From contig CAJUTQ010000017.1 of assembly GCA_910589265.1 (NCBI GenBank), forward strand, positions 1 to 64,000: DNA of 64,000 nucleotides. Direction: 5' to 3'. The position numbers were made by a program, and so were the translations under genes. This stretch comes from an uncultured Lachnospiraceae bacterium (GTDB lineage Bacteria > Bacillota > Clostridia > Lachnospirales > Lachnospiraceae). The notes under the pieces were generated by a model that was given only the letters and a program-made list of their open reading frames with translations, searched no databases and was not told where the DNA came from. Of the stretch, positions 52,214 to 62,175 are shown piece after piece (position 1 is the stretch's first letter; every line of letters starts with the position of its first letter).

Positions 52214-52256
52214 GAAAAAATGGCAGAAACTGTATCTTTGTGATACAATTTCTGCC
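52214..52256 (-). terminator. rny terminator
   Basis: On the minus strand GGCAGAAATTGTATC and GATACAGTTTCTGCC pair (one mismatch) around a short loop, followed by ATTTTTTC. Confidence 0.9.
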
Positions 52257-52264
52257 TATAAAAC

Positions 52265-53818
52265 CTATTTCGCATAATCCGTTACTCTGGATTCCCTGAT
52301 TAGGTTAATTTTAATTTGACCTGGATACTCCAATTCTGCTTCAATCTGTTTGGATATATCTCTTGCTAATAATATCATATCCGCATCGGTCACCTGTTCT
52401 GGAACTACCATAACACGAATCTCTCTACCTGCCTGAATCGCAAAGGACTTATCAACTCCTTTAAATCCATTTGTAATATCTTCTAATTGTTTTAACCTAT
52501 TTGTATATGTCTCTAGCGTCTCTCTTCTTGCGCCTGGCCTTGCCGCTGATATAGTATCCGCTGCCTGGACAATGCACGCAATAAGAGACTGGGGTTCCAC
52601 GTCCCCGTGGTGAGATTCCACACTGTTAATTACAGTTGCAGATTCCTTATATTTTCTACACAGTTCCACTCCAAGTTGGATATGGGATCCTTCTTGTTCA
52701 TGATCCACTGCTTTTCCTATGTCGTGAAGAAGGCCTGCTCGTTTTGCCAGCCGGATATCCAAACCGATTTCCGCTGCTAATAAACCAGATAACTGGGCCA
52801 CTTCAATGGAATGCTTTAACGTATTTTGCCCATAGCTTGTCCTAAACTTCATCTTACCTAATAAACGGACTAGCTCTGGGTGAATGCCATGGACGCCAAC
52901 TTCCAAAGTGGCTGACTCTCCTTCTTCCCGGATCATGACCTCCACTTCTTTTTGGGCTTTTTCTACCATCTCCTCAATTCTGGCAGGATGAATACGTCCA
53001 TCTACAATTAATTTTTCTAATGCAATTCTCGCTGTTTCTCTTCGAATTGGATCAAATGCAGATAAGATTACGGCTTCTGGAGTATCATCAATAATTAGCT
53101 CTACTCCTGTCAATGTCTCCAAAGTTCGGATATTCCTTCCTTCCCTTCCAATAATTCTTCCCTTCATCTCATCATTGGGAAGCTGAACGACAGAAATCGT
53201 TGCTTCTGCAACATGGTCTGCTGCACATTTTTGGATCGATGACACGACATATTCCTTTGCCTTCTTATCCGCTTCCTCTTTGGCTCTGGTCTCTAAATCT
53301 TTCACCATAACCGCTGTTTCATGTTTTACTTCGTCTTCAACAATTTTTAAAAGATATTCTTTCGCTTGTTCGGAGGTTAAACCTGAGATTCTTTCTAGTT
53401 CCTGTACTCGTTGCTCGTTTAATGTTGCCACTTTTTCCTTTTGCTTTGCCAAGGCTTCTTCTTTTGCTGTAAATCCTGCTTCCCGCTTTTCCAAGGCTTC
53501 CAGCTTTTTATCCACATTTTCTTCCTTTTGCTGGATTCTTCTCTCCAAACGCTGGATTTCAGCCCTTCTTTCTTTTGACTCTTTATCAAGCTCATTCTTT
53601 GTACGAATGGACTCTTCTTTGATCTCTAAAAGACTTTCGCGTTTTTTTGTCTCTGCCGTCTTTAATGCTTCGTCTATGATTTCTCTTGCCTTCTCGTCTG
53701 CATTTCCAAGCTTTTCCTCATCTGCTTTTTTCTTTTTTAAGACAGCATAACGGTAAGTAAGAGGAATACTGACTGCAAGAGTTACAACTACAGCAATTAA
53801 ATAACCAACTTCCTGCAC
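52265..53818 (-). CDS. rny: Ribonuclease Y
   Basis: A 517-residue membrane-bound endoribonuclease that starts mRNA decay. An N-terminal TM helix (VGYLIAVVVTLAVSIPLTYRYAV) is followed by a long coiled coil (about 30-190), a KH domain (IIGREGRNIRTLETLTGVEL) and an HD domain (RAGLLHDIGKAVDHE). Length is standard. The stop is TAG. AGGTGCTCC-like AGGAGGTGCTC lies upstream of the ATG. It is encoded just after recX and before a strong terminator. Confidence 0.98.
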   Translation of the reverse strand: MQEVGYLIAVVVTLAVSIPLTYRYAVLKKKKADEEKLGNADEKAREIIDEALKTAETKKRESLLEIKEESIRTKNELDKESKERRAEIQRLERRIQQKEENVDKKLEALEKREAGFTAKEEALAKQKEKVATLNEQRVQELERISGLTSEQAKEYLLKIVEDEVKHETAVMVKDLETRAKEEADKKAKEYVVSSIQKCAADHVAEATISVVQLPNDEMKGRIIGREGRNIRTLETLTGVELIIDDTPEAVILSAFDPIRRETARIALEKLIVDGRIHPARIEEMVEKAQKEVEVMIREEGESATLEVGVHGIHPELVRLLGKMKFRTSYGQNTLKHSIEVAQLSGLLAAEIGLDIRLAKRAGLLHDIGKAVDHEQEGSHIQLGVELCRKYKESATVINSVESHHGDVEPQSLIACIVQAADTISAARPGARRETLETYTNRLKQLEDITNGFKGVDKSFAIQAGREIRVMVVPEQVTDADMILLARDISKQIEAELEYPGQIKINLIRESRVTDYAK

Positions 53819-53932
53819 AGGAGCACCTCCTTATTTCGTTTTCATTGTGCGATTATTCATAGAATGAATGTATGTATCTTTTCATCCTAATTAACGAAAC
53901 TACAACAGTTTGATTTTATACTGTTTTCCTAG

Positions 53933-54547
53933 TCATGTCAAGTGCATTGTCGTTACTTTATGTAAACTCGACGAAATATCTTCAAATGTAAACCCTTTTC
54001 TTAATAAATATTGATATATTTTTTGTTTTTCTTTTTCTGTCATTTGAGAAGGAGCTCCACATTTTTTTAAAATAAGCTTTTCAATGAGCTCTGTTTCTCC
54101 CCCCTCTTTTCCCCCTATAACCTGTTCTATTATTTCTCTATCAACCCCCCTTTTATAAAGCTCTGCTTCTATTTGTCTTCTGCTCTTTGTCCTCCCCTTA
54201 TACTCCACATACCTTTTGGCATAGGCCTCATCATTAATATAACAAAAACCTTTCACATAGGCGACAGCCTCCTTGATGACATCTTCCTTGTACTTATCTG
54301 CCTCCAGCTTTTTTTGCAGCTCATACTCTGTCAAATCTCTTTTTTCCAATAAATATAAGGCTCTACGTTTTGCCCTCTTTGTCAAAATTTCCTCTGTAAT
54401 TTTTTTATATATTTTCTCGTCCAATTCCTGACCTTCTTTCAAGGAAAAAATTTTAAGTTCGCTTTTATAAAGGTAAAAAGCGAACTCATCGTTTAAATAA
54501 ACCTTATATTTTTTTCCAGAAGAAGGCTCTATTTTTGTAATAACCAT
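53933..54547 (-). CDS. recX: Regulatory protein RecX
   Basis: A 204-residue modulator of RecA filaments. Three-helix RecX repeats are visible: RRALYLLEKRDLTEYELQKKL, then YINDEAYAKRYVEYKGRTKSRRQIEAELYKRGVD, then IYQYLLRKGFTFEDISSSL. The N-terminal segment has VYLNDEFAFYLYKSELKIF. It follows recA by 3 bases. Confidence 0.95.
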   Translation of the reverse strand: MVITKIEPSSGKKYKVYLNDEFAFYLYKSELKIFSLKEGQELDEKIYKKITEEILTKRAKRRALYLLEKRDLTEYELQKKLEADKYKEDVIKEAVAYVKGFCYINDEAYAKRYVEYKGRTKSRRQIEAELYKRGVDREIIEQVIGGKEGGETELIEKLILKKCGAPSQMTEKEKQKIYQYLLRKGFTFEDISSSLHKVTTMHLT

Positions 54548-54550
54548 GTA

Positions 54551-55669
54551 TTATTTCTCCGCCTTTTCTTCTTTTATCGTTTTTCCTCTCCCCTTTGTCT
54601 GTCCTTTTGTCTCCTCTTTTTCTTCTTCTTTCCCATTTTCCAACACAAGATTTTCCATTGGAGAAGAAGGATCTTCCTCCAATCCAAAATGGATTCTTAC
54701 CTTTTTTTCAATCTCCTGACAAATTTCAGGTCTTTCCTTCAAATATGTCTTGGCGTTTTCCCGCCCTTGTCCTATTTTTTCTCCATTATAAGCATACCAG
54801 GCGCCGCTTTTATTGACAATATTGACACTGGCTGCCAAATCCAAAATATCTCCCTCTGTGGAAATTCCCTTTCCAAACATAATATCAAATTCTGCTTCTT
54901 TAAAAGGAGGGGCAATTTTATTTTTTACCACTTTCACCCTTGTGCGGTTTCCAATAACCTCTCCCCCTTGCTTCAAAGCCTCGGTTCTACGTACATCAAG
55001 ACGAACCGATGAGTAAAATTTAAGGGCTCTTCCCCCTGTTGTTGTCTCTGGATTTCCAAACATAATGCCTACCTTCTCCCTGAGCTGGTTAATAAAGATA
55101 ACTGTACAGTGAGACTTACTTATAACGGCTGTCAGTTTCCTTAACGCCTGAGACATTAATCTTGCTTGAAGGCCAACATGGCTATCTCCCATCTCCCCAT
55201 CAATCTCCGCCTTGGGAACAAGGGCTGCTACAGAGTCCACAACGATTATGTCTACAGCCCCAGATCGAACCATAGTCTCTGTAATCTCCAAAGCCTGTTC
55301 TCCATTATCTGGCTGGGAAATATATAAATTGTCAATGTCCACCCCAATACTTTTTGCATATACAGGATCCAAAGCATGCTCTGCGTCAATGAATCCTGCA
55401 ATGCCCCCGCTCTTTTGCACCTCTGCAATCATATGTAGCGTAACTGTAGTCTTACCACTGCTCTCAGGACCATATATTTCTACAATTCTTCCCTTTGGAA
55501 TCCCCCCTAGTCCAAGGGCGATATCTAAACTTAAAGAACCTGTCGGTACGGTCTCCACATTCATATTTTTCCCTGAATCACCTAATTTCATTACAGATCC
55601 TTTTCCATACTGTTTTTCTATCTGGGACAGGGCCACATCCAGTGCTTTTAATTTATCGTCTTTTTCCAT
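54551..55669 (-). CDS. recA: Recombinase RecA
   Basis: A 372-residue recombinase and LexA co-protease. Walker A is GPESSGKTTVTL, Walker B region IIVVDSVAALVP, loop 2 FINQLREKVGIMFGNPETTTGG, and the C-terminal domain includes GAWYAYNGEKIGQGRENAKTYL. The acidic/Lys-rich tail (KEEEKEETKGQTKGRGKTI) is longer than average. It is preceded by a near-consensus promoter and a LexA box. Confidence 0.99.
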   Translation of the reverse strand: MEKDDKLKALDVALSQIEKQYGKGSVMKLGDSGKNMNVETVPTGSLSLDIALGLGGIPKGRIVEIYGPESSGKTTVTLHMIAEVQKSGGIAGFIDAEHALDPVYAKSIGVDIDNLYISQPDNGEQALEITETMVRSGAVDIIVVDSVAALVPKAEIDGEMGDSHVGLQARLMSQALRKLTAVISKSHCTVIFINQLREKVGIMFGNPETTTGGRALKFYSSVRLDVRRTEALKQGGEVIGNRTRVKVVKNKIAPPFKEAEFDIMFGKGISTEGDILDLAASVNIVNKSGAWYAYNGEKIGQGRENAKTYLKERPEICQEIEKKVRIHFGLEEDPSSPMENLVLENGKEEEKEETKGQTKGRGKTIKEEKAEK

Positions 55670-55766
55670 AGAAACTTATCTCCTTCTTATAGTCATAAAA
55701 AACTGTGTATTTTCATGTACACCTAGAGTAGATGAGCCTGGGACATTCTTCCTTTTCATCTTTCTG

Positions 55767-55779
55767 CAAACGTATGTTC
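55767..55779. promoter_or_regulatory. LexA (SOS) box of recA
   Basis: The minus strand reads GAACATACGTTTG, close to the Gram-positive SOS box CGAACRNRYGTTYG. It lies about 14 bases downstream of the -10. Confidence 0.75.
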
Positions 55780-55792
55780 TTTTTGTTTATCT

Positions 55793-55821
55793 ATCATAAA
55801 CTATTTCTTTTTATTTGTCAA
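55793..55821 (-). promoter_or_regulatory. recA promoter
   Basis: On the minus strand TTGACA (55816-55821), 17 bases, TATGAT (55793-55798). Confidence 0.85.
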
Positions 55822-55847
55822 TTCTTTTTTCTCACTGGTCAAGAGTT

Positions 55848-55873
55848 ATATTATTCTGCATATAGAATAATAT
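55848..55873. terminator. AT-rich inverted repeat after the cation ATPase
   Basis: ATATTATTCT and AGAATAATAT pair perfectly around a six-base loop, between the ATPase stop and the recA promoter. No T-run follows, so it may be a weak terminator or an RNA 3'-end structure. Confidence 0.45.
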
Positions 55874-55897
55874 CATATATTTTTCTTTTTTACAAGC

Positions 55898-58567
55898 TTA
55901 TCCTCTTTCTTTACGAGAGAACAGGGAACCTGGATGTAATAGAAAAAGTTCATGGGCAATTAAAGGATAAGAGGATAGAAAAATAAGCTGTCCCCACTCT
56001 CTTGGCGATAAGGCTACTGTGCCAAAAGCATGAATAAAATAAGGAATCTCTGTAACAGAAAACTGAAGAAGAAATCCAATCAAAAAGGCAGCTATCATTA
56101 ACTTATTTTCCATATGATTCATGCGAAACACAGAACATCCTACATTTCTCATTCCTACTGCGTGAAAGAGCTGAGATAGTCCCAAAACAGTAAAGGCATA
56201 AGTCTGGGCCCTGTCTAAGATTGGTTTTGACTGAAGCGCTTCTATTATGCCTTGGATAGTAACCCCTTCCTGGCTCATGGATAAAGTGACATAAGGTATT
56301 TCCAAAAAAGCGACCAAACTAATTGTTGCAATGAGCACCCCATAAAACAAAGTGCATGCCAGACCCCCTCCTGCAAATAAACTTTCTGTCGTTTTTCTAG
56401 GCGGCCTTTTCATTAACGAAGTTCCGTCATTTTTGTCCACACCCAACGCTAATGCAGGGAGAGAATCTGTGATCAGGTTAATCCATAAAATATGGCTTGC
56501 TTTTAGAGGAGCGGCCAGTCCACATAATATCGTAAAAAACATCATAATGATTTCTCCAAAATTGGAAGAAAGTAAAAAGAGAATAGATTTTTTTATATTT
56601 TCATATATCCCCCTTCCCTCCTCAATAGCCCTTTCAATAGTTGCAAAATTATCATCTGCAAGTATCATATCCGAAGCATTTTTTGCCACGTCTGTCCCTG
56701 ACATGCCCATGGCAATTCCAATATCTGCTGCCTTCAAGGAAGGAGCATCGTTGACTCCATCTCCTGTCATGGCTACGATTTCTCCGTTGTCTTTCAATGC
56801 CTTTACAATTTTTACTTTATGTTCTGGGGATACTCTTGCAAAAACATGAATCTCCTTTACTCTTTCCTTTAGCTGTTCCTCGTTCAGCTTATCTAAGTCT
56901 GCCCCGTTCATACACTGGGAAAGATGTGTAGCAATGGACAGACGCTTTGCAATGGCAAAGGCAGTATCCATGTGATCTCCTGTTATCATTACAGTACGTA
57001 CAGAAGCTTCTTTGAATTTCTCCACTGCCCTCCCAGCTTCTGGTCTCTCTGGATCGATCATTCCTACAAGACCTGTAAAAGTCATTCCTGTCTCTTTTGG
57101 AAGGGGACTGTCCCATCTTATGCCAGCAGCTAAAACCCGCAAGGCTTTCATGGACATTTCTTCTGCTCCAGCTTTTATTTCCTGTTTATGTCTTTCTGTC
57201 ATGGGAAGAACAGCGCCTCTTACAAGCACGTGACTGCATCCCCTTAGTATTTCATCGACTCCTCCCTTTGTGTAACTAATATAACGGCCATTTTTCTTAT
57301 GTAAGGTTGTCATCATCTTTCTTTTAGAATCAAAAGCAAGTTCCTTTAATCTAGGCTGTTTTCTTTCTAATTCCTTCCTATCTATGTAGTATTCCTTTGC
57401 AAGCTCTGCCAAGGCAAGCTCCGTAGGATCTCCAATTCTCGTCTGATCGGTTAATATAGAGTCATTACAAAGAGCCATACCTTCTATAAATTCCCTATGC
57501 TCTTCTAAATGTAATTCTTTTAGATCCATTGTTTTAAAGTCTGCAAAACATTTTGTTACTGTCATTTTGTTCTGGGTCAATGTACCTGTCTTATCTGAGC
57601 ATACGACGCTGACTGCTCCTAATGTTTCTACAGAGGGAAGCCTTCTAATAATAGTATGAACTTGTACCATTCTAGACACACTTAAAGCAAGAACAATGGT
57701 TACAATGGCAGGCAGCCCTTCTGGCACTGCAGCTACAGCTAAAGAAATAGCTGTAATAAACATTTCAATTATATTTCTCTTTTGAAGAACAGCAATAAGG
57801 AATAAAACAACGCATAAAAGCACTGCTGCAACACTTAAAAGTTTTCCCAAATCTGCCAGACGCTTTTGCAAGGGAGTCATTTCTTCTTTTGTATTATTCA
57901 TCATAGCAGCAATTTTTCCAATTTCTGTAGACATGCCTGTGGCCGTCACCATGCCTTCTCCCCTTCCGTGGGTTACATTGGTGGACATGTACACCATATT
58001 CCTCCTATCTCCTAAAGGAAGATTTTTATCTGCAAGAAAGTTTTCATCTTTTTTCATAGGCAAAGATTCCCCGGTCAAAGAAGATTCCTCTACTCTTAAC
58101 TCTGCGCTGTACATTAAGCGTAAATCCGCAGGAACTTGCCTTCCTGCATCTAGGCATACAACATCCCCTGGCACTAACCTGGAAGCATCTATTTCTTTCT
58201 CTACTCCGTCTCTTTTTACAATCGCCTTTGGACTTGTCAGTTTTTTTAATGAATCTAAAGCTTTTTTTGCCTTTCCTTCCTGAATAATACCAATCATAGA
58301 ATTTACAAAAATAACCGTTAAAATAATTGCTGCATCGCTTATTTCATGGAGAAGGAAGGAAATTCCCGAAGCTACAAAGAGAACACATATTAGGGGATCG
58401 TTTAACTGGCCTAAAAACGCCTCTAATATTGTTTTTTTTCTTCCCTCCTCTAACTGGTTTTTGCCATACTTGTCCAGCCTTATTTTTGCTTCTTCCTCAG
58501 AAAGCCCATCTCTTCCATTACTTCTTAAAACTTCAGCTGTCTCATTTACTGTTTTTTGCTCAAACAA
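55898..58567 (-). CDS. P2-type cation-transporting ATPase (calcium-pump type)
   Basis: An 889-residue P-type ATPase. Motifs are the N-terminal cation-ATPase domain, TGES in EESSLTGESLPM, the M4 motif AAVPEGLPAIV (the E-x-L-P of P2A pumps), DKTGTLTQNK, and GDGVNDAPSLKAADIG. About ten membrane segments are expected and visible. Ca2+ is the most likely substrate from the M4 motif; Mn2+ cannot be excluded. The start is TTG 58567 behind GGAG. It is placed between cinA and recA, interrupting the usual cinA-recA adjacency of Firmicutes. Confidence 0.94.
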   Translation of the reverse strand: MFEQKTVNETAEVLRSNGRDGLSEEEAKIRLDKYGKNQLEEGRKKTILEAFLGQLNDPLICVLFVASGISFLLHEISDAAIILTVIFVNSMIGIIQEGKAKKALDSLKKLTSPKAIVKRDGVEKEIDASRLVPGDVVCLDAGRQVPADLRLMYSAELRVEESSLTGESLPMKKDENFLADKNLPLGDRRNMVYMSTNVTHGRGEGMVTATGMSTEIGKIAAMMNNTKEEMTPLQKRLADLGKLLSVAAVLLCVVLFLIAVLQKRNIIEMFITAISLAVAAVPEGLPAIVTIVLALSVSRMVQVHTIIRRLPSVETLGAVSVVCSDKTGTLTQNKMTVTKCFADFKTMDLKELHLEEHREFIEGMALCNDSILTDQTRIGDPTELALAELAKEYYIDRKELERKQPRLKELAFDSKRKMMTTLHKKNGRYISYTKGGVDEILRGCSHVLVRGAVLPMTERHKQEIKAGAEEMSMKALRVLAAGIRWDSPLPKETGMTFTGLVGMIDPERPEAGRAVEKFKEASVRTVMITGDHMDTAFAIAKRLSIATHLSQCMNGADLDKLNEEQLKERVKEIHVFARVSPEHKVKIVKALKDNGEIVAMTGDGVNDAPSLKAADIGIAMGMSGTDVAKNASDMILADDNFATIERAIEEGRGIYENIKKSILFLLSSNFGEIIMMFFTILCGLAAPLKASHILWINLITDSLPALALGVDKNDGTSLMKRPPRKTTESLFAGGGLACTLFYGVLIATISLVAFLEIPYVTLSMSQEGVTIQGIIEALQSKPILDRAQTYAFTVLGLSQLFHAVGMRNVGCSVFRMNHMENKLMIAAFLIGFLLQFSVTEIPYFIHAFGTVALSPREWGQLIFLSSYPLIAHELFLLHPGSLFSRKERG

Positions 58568-58669
58568 AAAGCACCCACTCCTTATGTTCTAGATTTCAGA
58601 CTTCCCAGCTGTATCAGCTTGTATCGTTGTCCTATTTCTACCCTATGCCTGGATGCTTTTTTTTATGAT

Positions 58670-59947
58670 TTATTTTTCTTTCTTTTCCTTTCCAAAAGTC
58701 ACTTTACTGTAATGCTCTAAAACACATTGACGCAGCAATGTAAGAGCTGCTGCTGTTGCGCTCTGTCGTATCTTTTCCCTTCCTCCCCCAAACTGGTATT
58801 TCTTTACTGTAATTTTTCCACAAACATTACAGCCAATATAAACTAATCCTACTGGCTTTTCTTCGCTTCCCCCTCCTGGTCCTGCAATTCCTGTTGTTGC
58901 GATGCATACATCAGACTTTGTGAAAAAGACCCCTCCTTTTGCCATTTCCTTTGCTGTCTCCTCGCTGACAGCCCCCTTCTTTGCTAAGGTGCCTTTTTTC
59001 ACACCTAAATATTTTCTCTTAGCTTTGTTGGAATAGGTGACAAGTCCTTCTCTCACTACGTCCGAGGCTCCTTGTACATTAATGAGTCTGGACACAATCA
59101 TTCCACCAGTACAAGACTCCGCTATTGTCAAGGTTAAACGATTATTTTTTAACAAATCAATGACCGCCATTTCCAAAGTGACATTTTCCTCTGTTGTATA
59201 AATATAACCGCCGATTCTACTTTTTAATTCTTTGGTCATGGGTTTTAGGAGTTTCTTCGCTTCCTTCTCACTTTTTGCTCTGGCCGTTGCCCTAAGATGA
59301 ACTTCCCCTGTTTTTGCATAAGGGGCAATCGTTGGATTCTCCTGTTTTTCTATCATATCTTGGATCATTGTCTCTACATAACTTTCTCCCAGTCCACATA
59401 TTTTGATTGTCTGGGATAAAATAATACCTGGCTCTTTTTCTTTTAAATAGGGTTTAATACTCTTTTCAAACATAGGAAGAAGCTCGTTGGGCGGTCCTGG
59501 AAGGAGAATCAACGCCTTCTCTCCTTCTTCGATAATGAATCCAGGAGCTGTTCCATTTTCATTTTCCACTACGATTGCTCCTTCTGGAGCCATTGCCTGC
59601 TTCCAGTTATTTTCTGTAGGTGTAATATTTCTTTTTTCAAAAAAATCTTGTATCTTTTTTTTGGATGGCTCATGAAGTTTTAACTTTTTTCCTAGTAGAG
59701 CTGCCGCCGTCTCCTTTGTCAAGTCGTCTTTTGTCGGCCCAAGTCCTCCTGACAAAATGACAATGTCTGAACGCTCCATGGCCGTCTTCATAACTCCTTT
59801 TAAACGTTCTTCGTTATCTCCTACCACTGTCTGATAATAATTTGAAAGTCCTAAAGCCGCACATTGCTCAGACAAAAAGGCAGCATTGGTATTTACAATA
59901 TTGCCAAGTAAAAGCTCTGTCCCTACACAGATAAGCTCAACTACCAT
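58670..59947 (-). CDS. cinA: CinA: competence/damage-inducible protein
   Basis: A 425-residue two-domain protein. The MoaB-like N-terminal (COG1058) domain has ELICVGTELLLGNIVNTNAA and LSGGLGPTKDD. The C-terminal CinA domain (nicotinamide mononucleotide deamidase) has LTIAESCTGGMIVSRL and ATTGIAGPGGGSEEKPVGLV. It is involved in pyridine nucleotide salvage and linked to competence genes in Gram-positives. It follows pgsA by 35 bases. Confidence 0.97.
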   Translation of the reverse strand: MVVELICVGTELLLGNIVNTNAAFLSEQCAALGLSNYYQTVVGDNEERLKGVMKTAMERSDIVILSGGLGPTKDDLTKETAAALLGKKLKLHEPSKKKIQDFFEKRNITPTENNWKQAMAPEGAIVVENENGTAPGFIIEEGEKALILLPGPPNELLPMFEKSIKPYLKEKEPGIILSQTIKICGLGESYVETMIQDMIEKQENPTIAPYAKTGEVHLRATARAKSEKEAKKLLKPMTKELKSRIGGYIYTTEENVTLEMAVIDLLKNNRLTLTIAESCTGGMIVSRLINVQGASDVVREGLVTYSNKAKRKYLGVKKGTLAKKGAVSEETAKEMAKGGVFFTKSDVCIATTGIAGPGGGSEEKPVGLVYIGCNVCGKITVKKYQFGGGREKIRQSATAAALTLLRQCVLEHYSKVTFGKEKKEK

Positions 59948-59982
59948 ATTGTTTTCTCCTCTCTCCTATTCCAGCTATATTT

Positions 59983-60525
59983 TTATGATTGTTCTTTCAT
60001 GACCTCTTTATTTTTTATCAAATAATCCACAAGGGATATAATTGTCAAAATAAGGGAAGCCCATAGAAAAATAAATGTCAAATAGTTCATAAAGGTATTA
60101 GGAATATCCGCTATTATAAGACAAATCATGACCATTTGGGAAACCGTCTTAATTTTTCCCCAATAGCTGGCTGCTATTACTCTTCCATTATCTGCCCCTA
60201 CAAGGCGAAAGCCACTAATGATAAATTCTCTGCTCACAATGACAATGACCATCCAGGAAGGCATTTTTCCCATTTCCACAAAACAGATTAAGGCAGAGCA
60301 AACCAAAAGTTTATCTGCAAGGGGATCCATAAATTTCCCAAAATTTGTTACTAAACCATATTTTCTTGCAATCTTGCCGTCCAACATATCTGTCAAACTA
60401 GCTATTATAAAAAGGGCAAGGGCAATCCAACGGTTTTTCTCGTCCCCTACATCTCTTAAAAGAAAGAATATGAAAAAAGGTATCATGGCCATTCTTAAAA
60501 TTGTTAATTTATTAGGTAAATTCAT
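59983..60525 (-). CDS. pgsA: CDP-diacylglycerol-glycerol-3-phosphate 3-phosphatidyltransferase
   Basis: A 180-residue membrane enzyme that makes phosphatidylglycerophosphate. The complete CDP-alcohol phosphotransferase motif is present (D-x2-D-G-x2-A-R-x8-G-x3-D-x3-D), in DMLDGKIARKYGLVTNFGKF then MDPLADK. Four to five helices are visible. It overlaps rimO by 4 bases (ATGA). Confidence 0.97.
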   Translation of the reverse strand: MNLPNKLTILRMAMIPFFIFFLLRDVGDEKNRWIALALFIIASLTDMLDGKIARKYGLVTNFGKFMDPLADKLLVCSALICFVEMGKMPSWMVIVIVSREFIISGFRLVGADNGRVIAASYWGKIKTVSQMVMICLIIADIPNTFMNYLTFIFLWASLILTIISLVDYLIKNKEVMKEQS

Positions 60526-61859
60526 CCTATTGCTTCTCCTATCAAATCATATTCTAAGGCCCCTGTTATTTTCACTTTTACGAAGTCGCCGGTTATAAGC
60601 TCCTCTTCTGAATGGATGAACAAATAGCCATCTACATTGGGTGCGTCTTTATACGTTCTGGCAATATAGGCGTTTTCATCCACTACCTTCCCTTCCACAA
60701 AAGCATACAACTCTTTTCCAATCATCTCTTCTCCCTTTTCCAAAGAGATTTCTTGCTGAAGTTCCATTATCTTTGCCTTTCTCTCTTCCTTTATCTCTTC
60801 TGTCAATTGCCCATCCATGGAGGCAGCCAAGGTACCCTCTTCCTGAGAATAGGTAAACACTCCCAAACGGTCAAACTCTACTTTATCAATAAATTCCAAA
60901 AGTTCCCTGAAATCCTCCTCCCTTTCCCCAGGAAATCCAGTCATAAAAGTAGTCCTAATACAAAGATCAGGAATCTCTTTCCTTAAATTTTCCAAAAGCT
61001 CCTCTAGTTGTTTCCTATTTGTTCTTCTTCCCATACGTTTTAAAACATTATCGGAAGCATGTTGGATAGGAATATCTAAATAATGGCAAATTTTTTCTTC
61101 TTCCTTTATTACCTTTATGAGCTCTTTGGTAATTTCTTCTGGATAGCAGTAAAAAATCCGTATCCATACAATACCTTTAATTTTACAAAGCTCTTTTAAC
61201 AAAGCTGGCAGCATCTTTTCTCCATATATGTCTTTGCCATAAACGGTTGTCTCCTGAGCTACTAAGATAAGTTCTTTCACTCCTCCTTCTGCCAGCTTTG
61301 TCCCCTCTTCAATGAGACGTTCCATAGGTACACTGCGGTACTTTCCTCTAAGAGAAGGGATAATGCAATAGGTACATCCCTTGTCACAGCCTTCTGCTAT
61401 TTTTAAGTAAGCATAGTGCCCCCCTGTTGTAATCACTCTTTTTTCCTTCACATGGGTAAGGGCATGAATATCTCCTATTTGATCATAGTCTTTCTTTTCT
61501 CCATTGTTTCCTAAAATATCTTCTATTACACAGACAATTTTATCAATAGCCGTTGTTCCTATAATTGCATCCACTTCTTCTATTTCTTCTTTTATCTCCT
61601 TTTGGTATCTTTGAGCCATACAGCCTGCAACGACAAGAGCTTTGCAAAGACCCTTTTTTCGATACTCAGCCATCTCTAAAATAGTCTGTATGCTTTCTTC
61701 CTTTGCATCTTGAATAAAGCAGCAAGTATTCACAACAATTACCTCTGCCTCCTCCTCATTATCTGTAAATTCATAATTGTTTTCTTTTAGCAGTCCCAAC
61801 ATTACTTCTGAATCTACAAGATTTTTATCACATCCTAAGGATATAAATAGTATTTTCAT
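60522..61859 (-). CDS. rimO: Ribosomal protein S12 methylthiotransferase RimO
   Basis: A 445-residue radical-SAM enzyme. The N-terminal MTTase domain has GCDKNLVDSEVMLG and Cys residues in NTCCFI and VVAGCMAQ. The radical-SAM cluster is CDKGCTYCIIPSLRG. The C-terminal TRAM domain includes YLFIHSEEELITGDFVKVKI. The D-E-N-N-type ending and GCDKN start favour RimO over MiaB. Confidence 0.96.
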   Translation of the reverse strand: MKILFISLGCDKNLVDSEVMLGLLKENNYEFTDNEEEAEVIVVNTCCFIQDAKEESIQTILEMAEYRKKGLCKALVVAGCMAQRYQKEIKEEIEEVDAIIGTTAIDKIVCVIEDILGNNGEKKDYDQIGDIHALTHVKEKRVITTGGHYAYLKIAEGCDKGCTYCIIPSLRGKYRSVPMERLIEEGTKLAEGGVKELILVAQETTVYGKDIYGEKMLPALLKELCKIKGIVWIRIFYCYPEEITKELIKVIKEEEKICHYLDIPIQHASDNVLKRMGRRTNRKQLEELLENLRKEIPDLCIRTTFMTGFPGEREEDFRELLEFIDKVEFDRLGVFTYSQEEGTLAASMDGQLTEEIKEERKAKIMELQQEISLEKGEEMIGKELYAFVEGKVVDENAYIARTYKDAPNVDGYLFIHSEEELITGDFVKVKITGALEYDLIGEAIG

Positions 61860-61920
61860 TTTTAAACCTTACCTTTCTTACACATCGAAAAAAGGAAATG
61901 CAATTATGCACTCCCATTTT

Positions 61921-62172
61921 TTATTCATATCCTTCTTCCTCGCTAGTTCCTACAATTTTCACTTTTCCATTATTCAACTCTTCCACTGCAATGGATATAG
62001 GCTTTTTTCCATGAGTATGAATATATCCGTTGTTTTCTCCGTCTATTATCTGTCTGGCCCTCTTCGCTGTTGCCAGCACAATAGAATACCGACTGTTTAC
62101 AACAGGATGTTCTCCTTCTTCAATTTCGCTGTTTACTGCCTTCATTAAATCTGTATAAGATGGATGCAGCAT
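61921..62172 (-). CDS. rpoZ: RNA polymerase omega subunit
   Basis: An 83-residue protein. MLHPSYTDLMKAVNSEIEEG, NSRYSIVLATAKRARQIIDG and KPISIAVEELNNGKVKI are the omega signature. It directly follows gmk (3 bases), the standard Firmicute order. Confidence 0.96.
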   Translation of the reverse strand: MLHPSYTDLMKAVNSEIEEGEHPVVNSRYSIVLATAKRARQIIDGENNGYIHTHGKKPISIAVEELNNGKVKIVGTSEEEGYE

Positions 62173-62175
62173 ACT

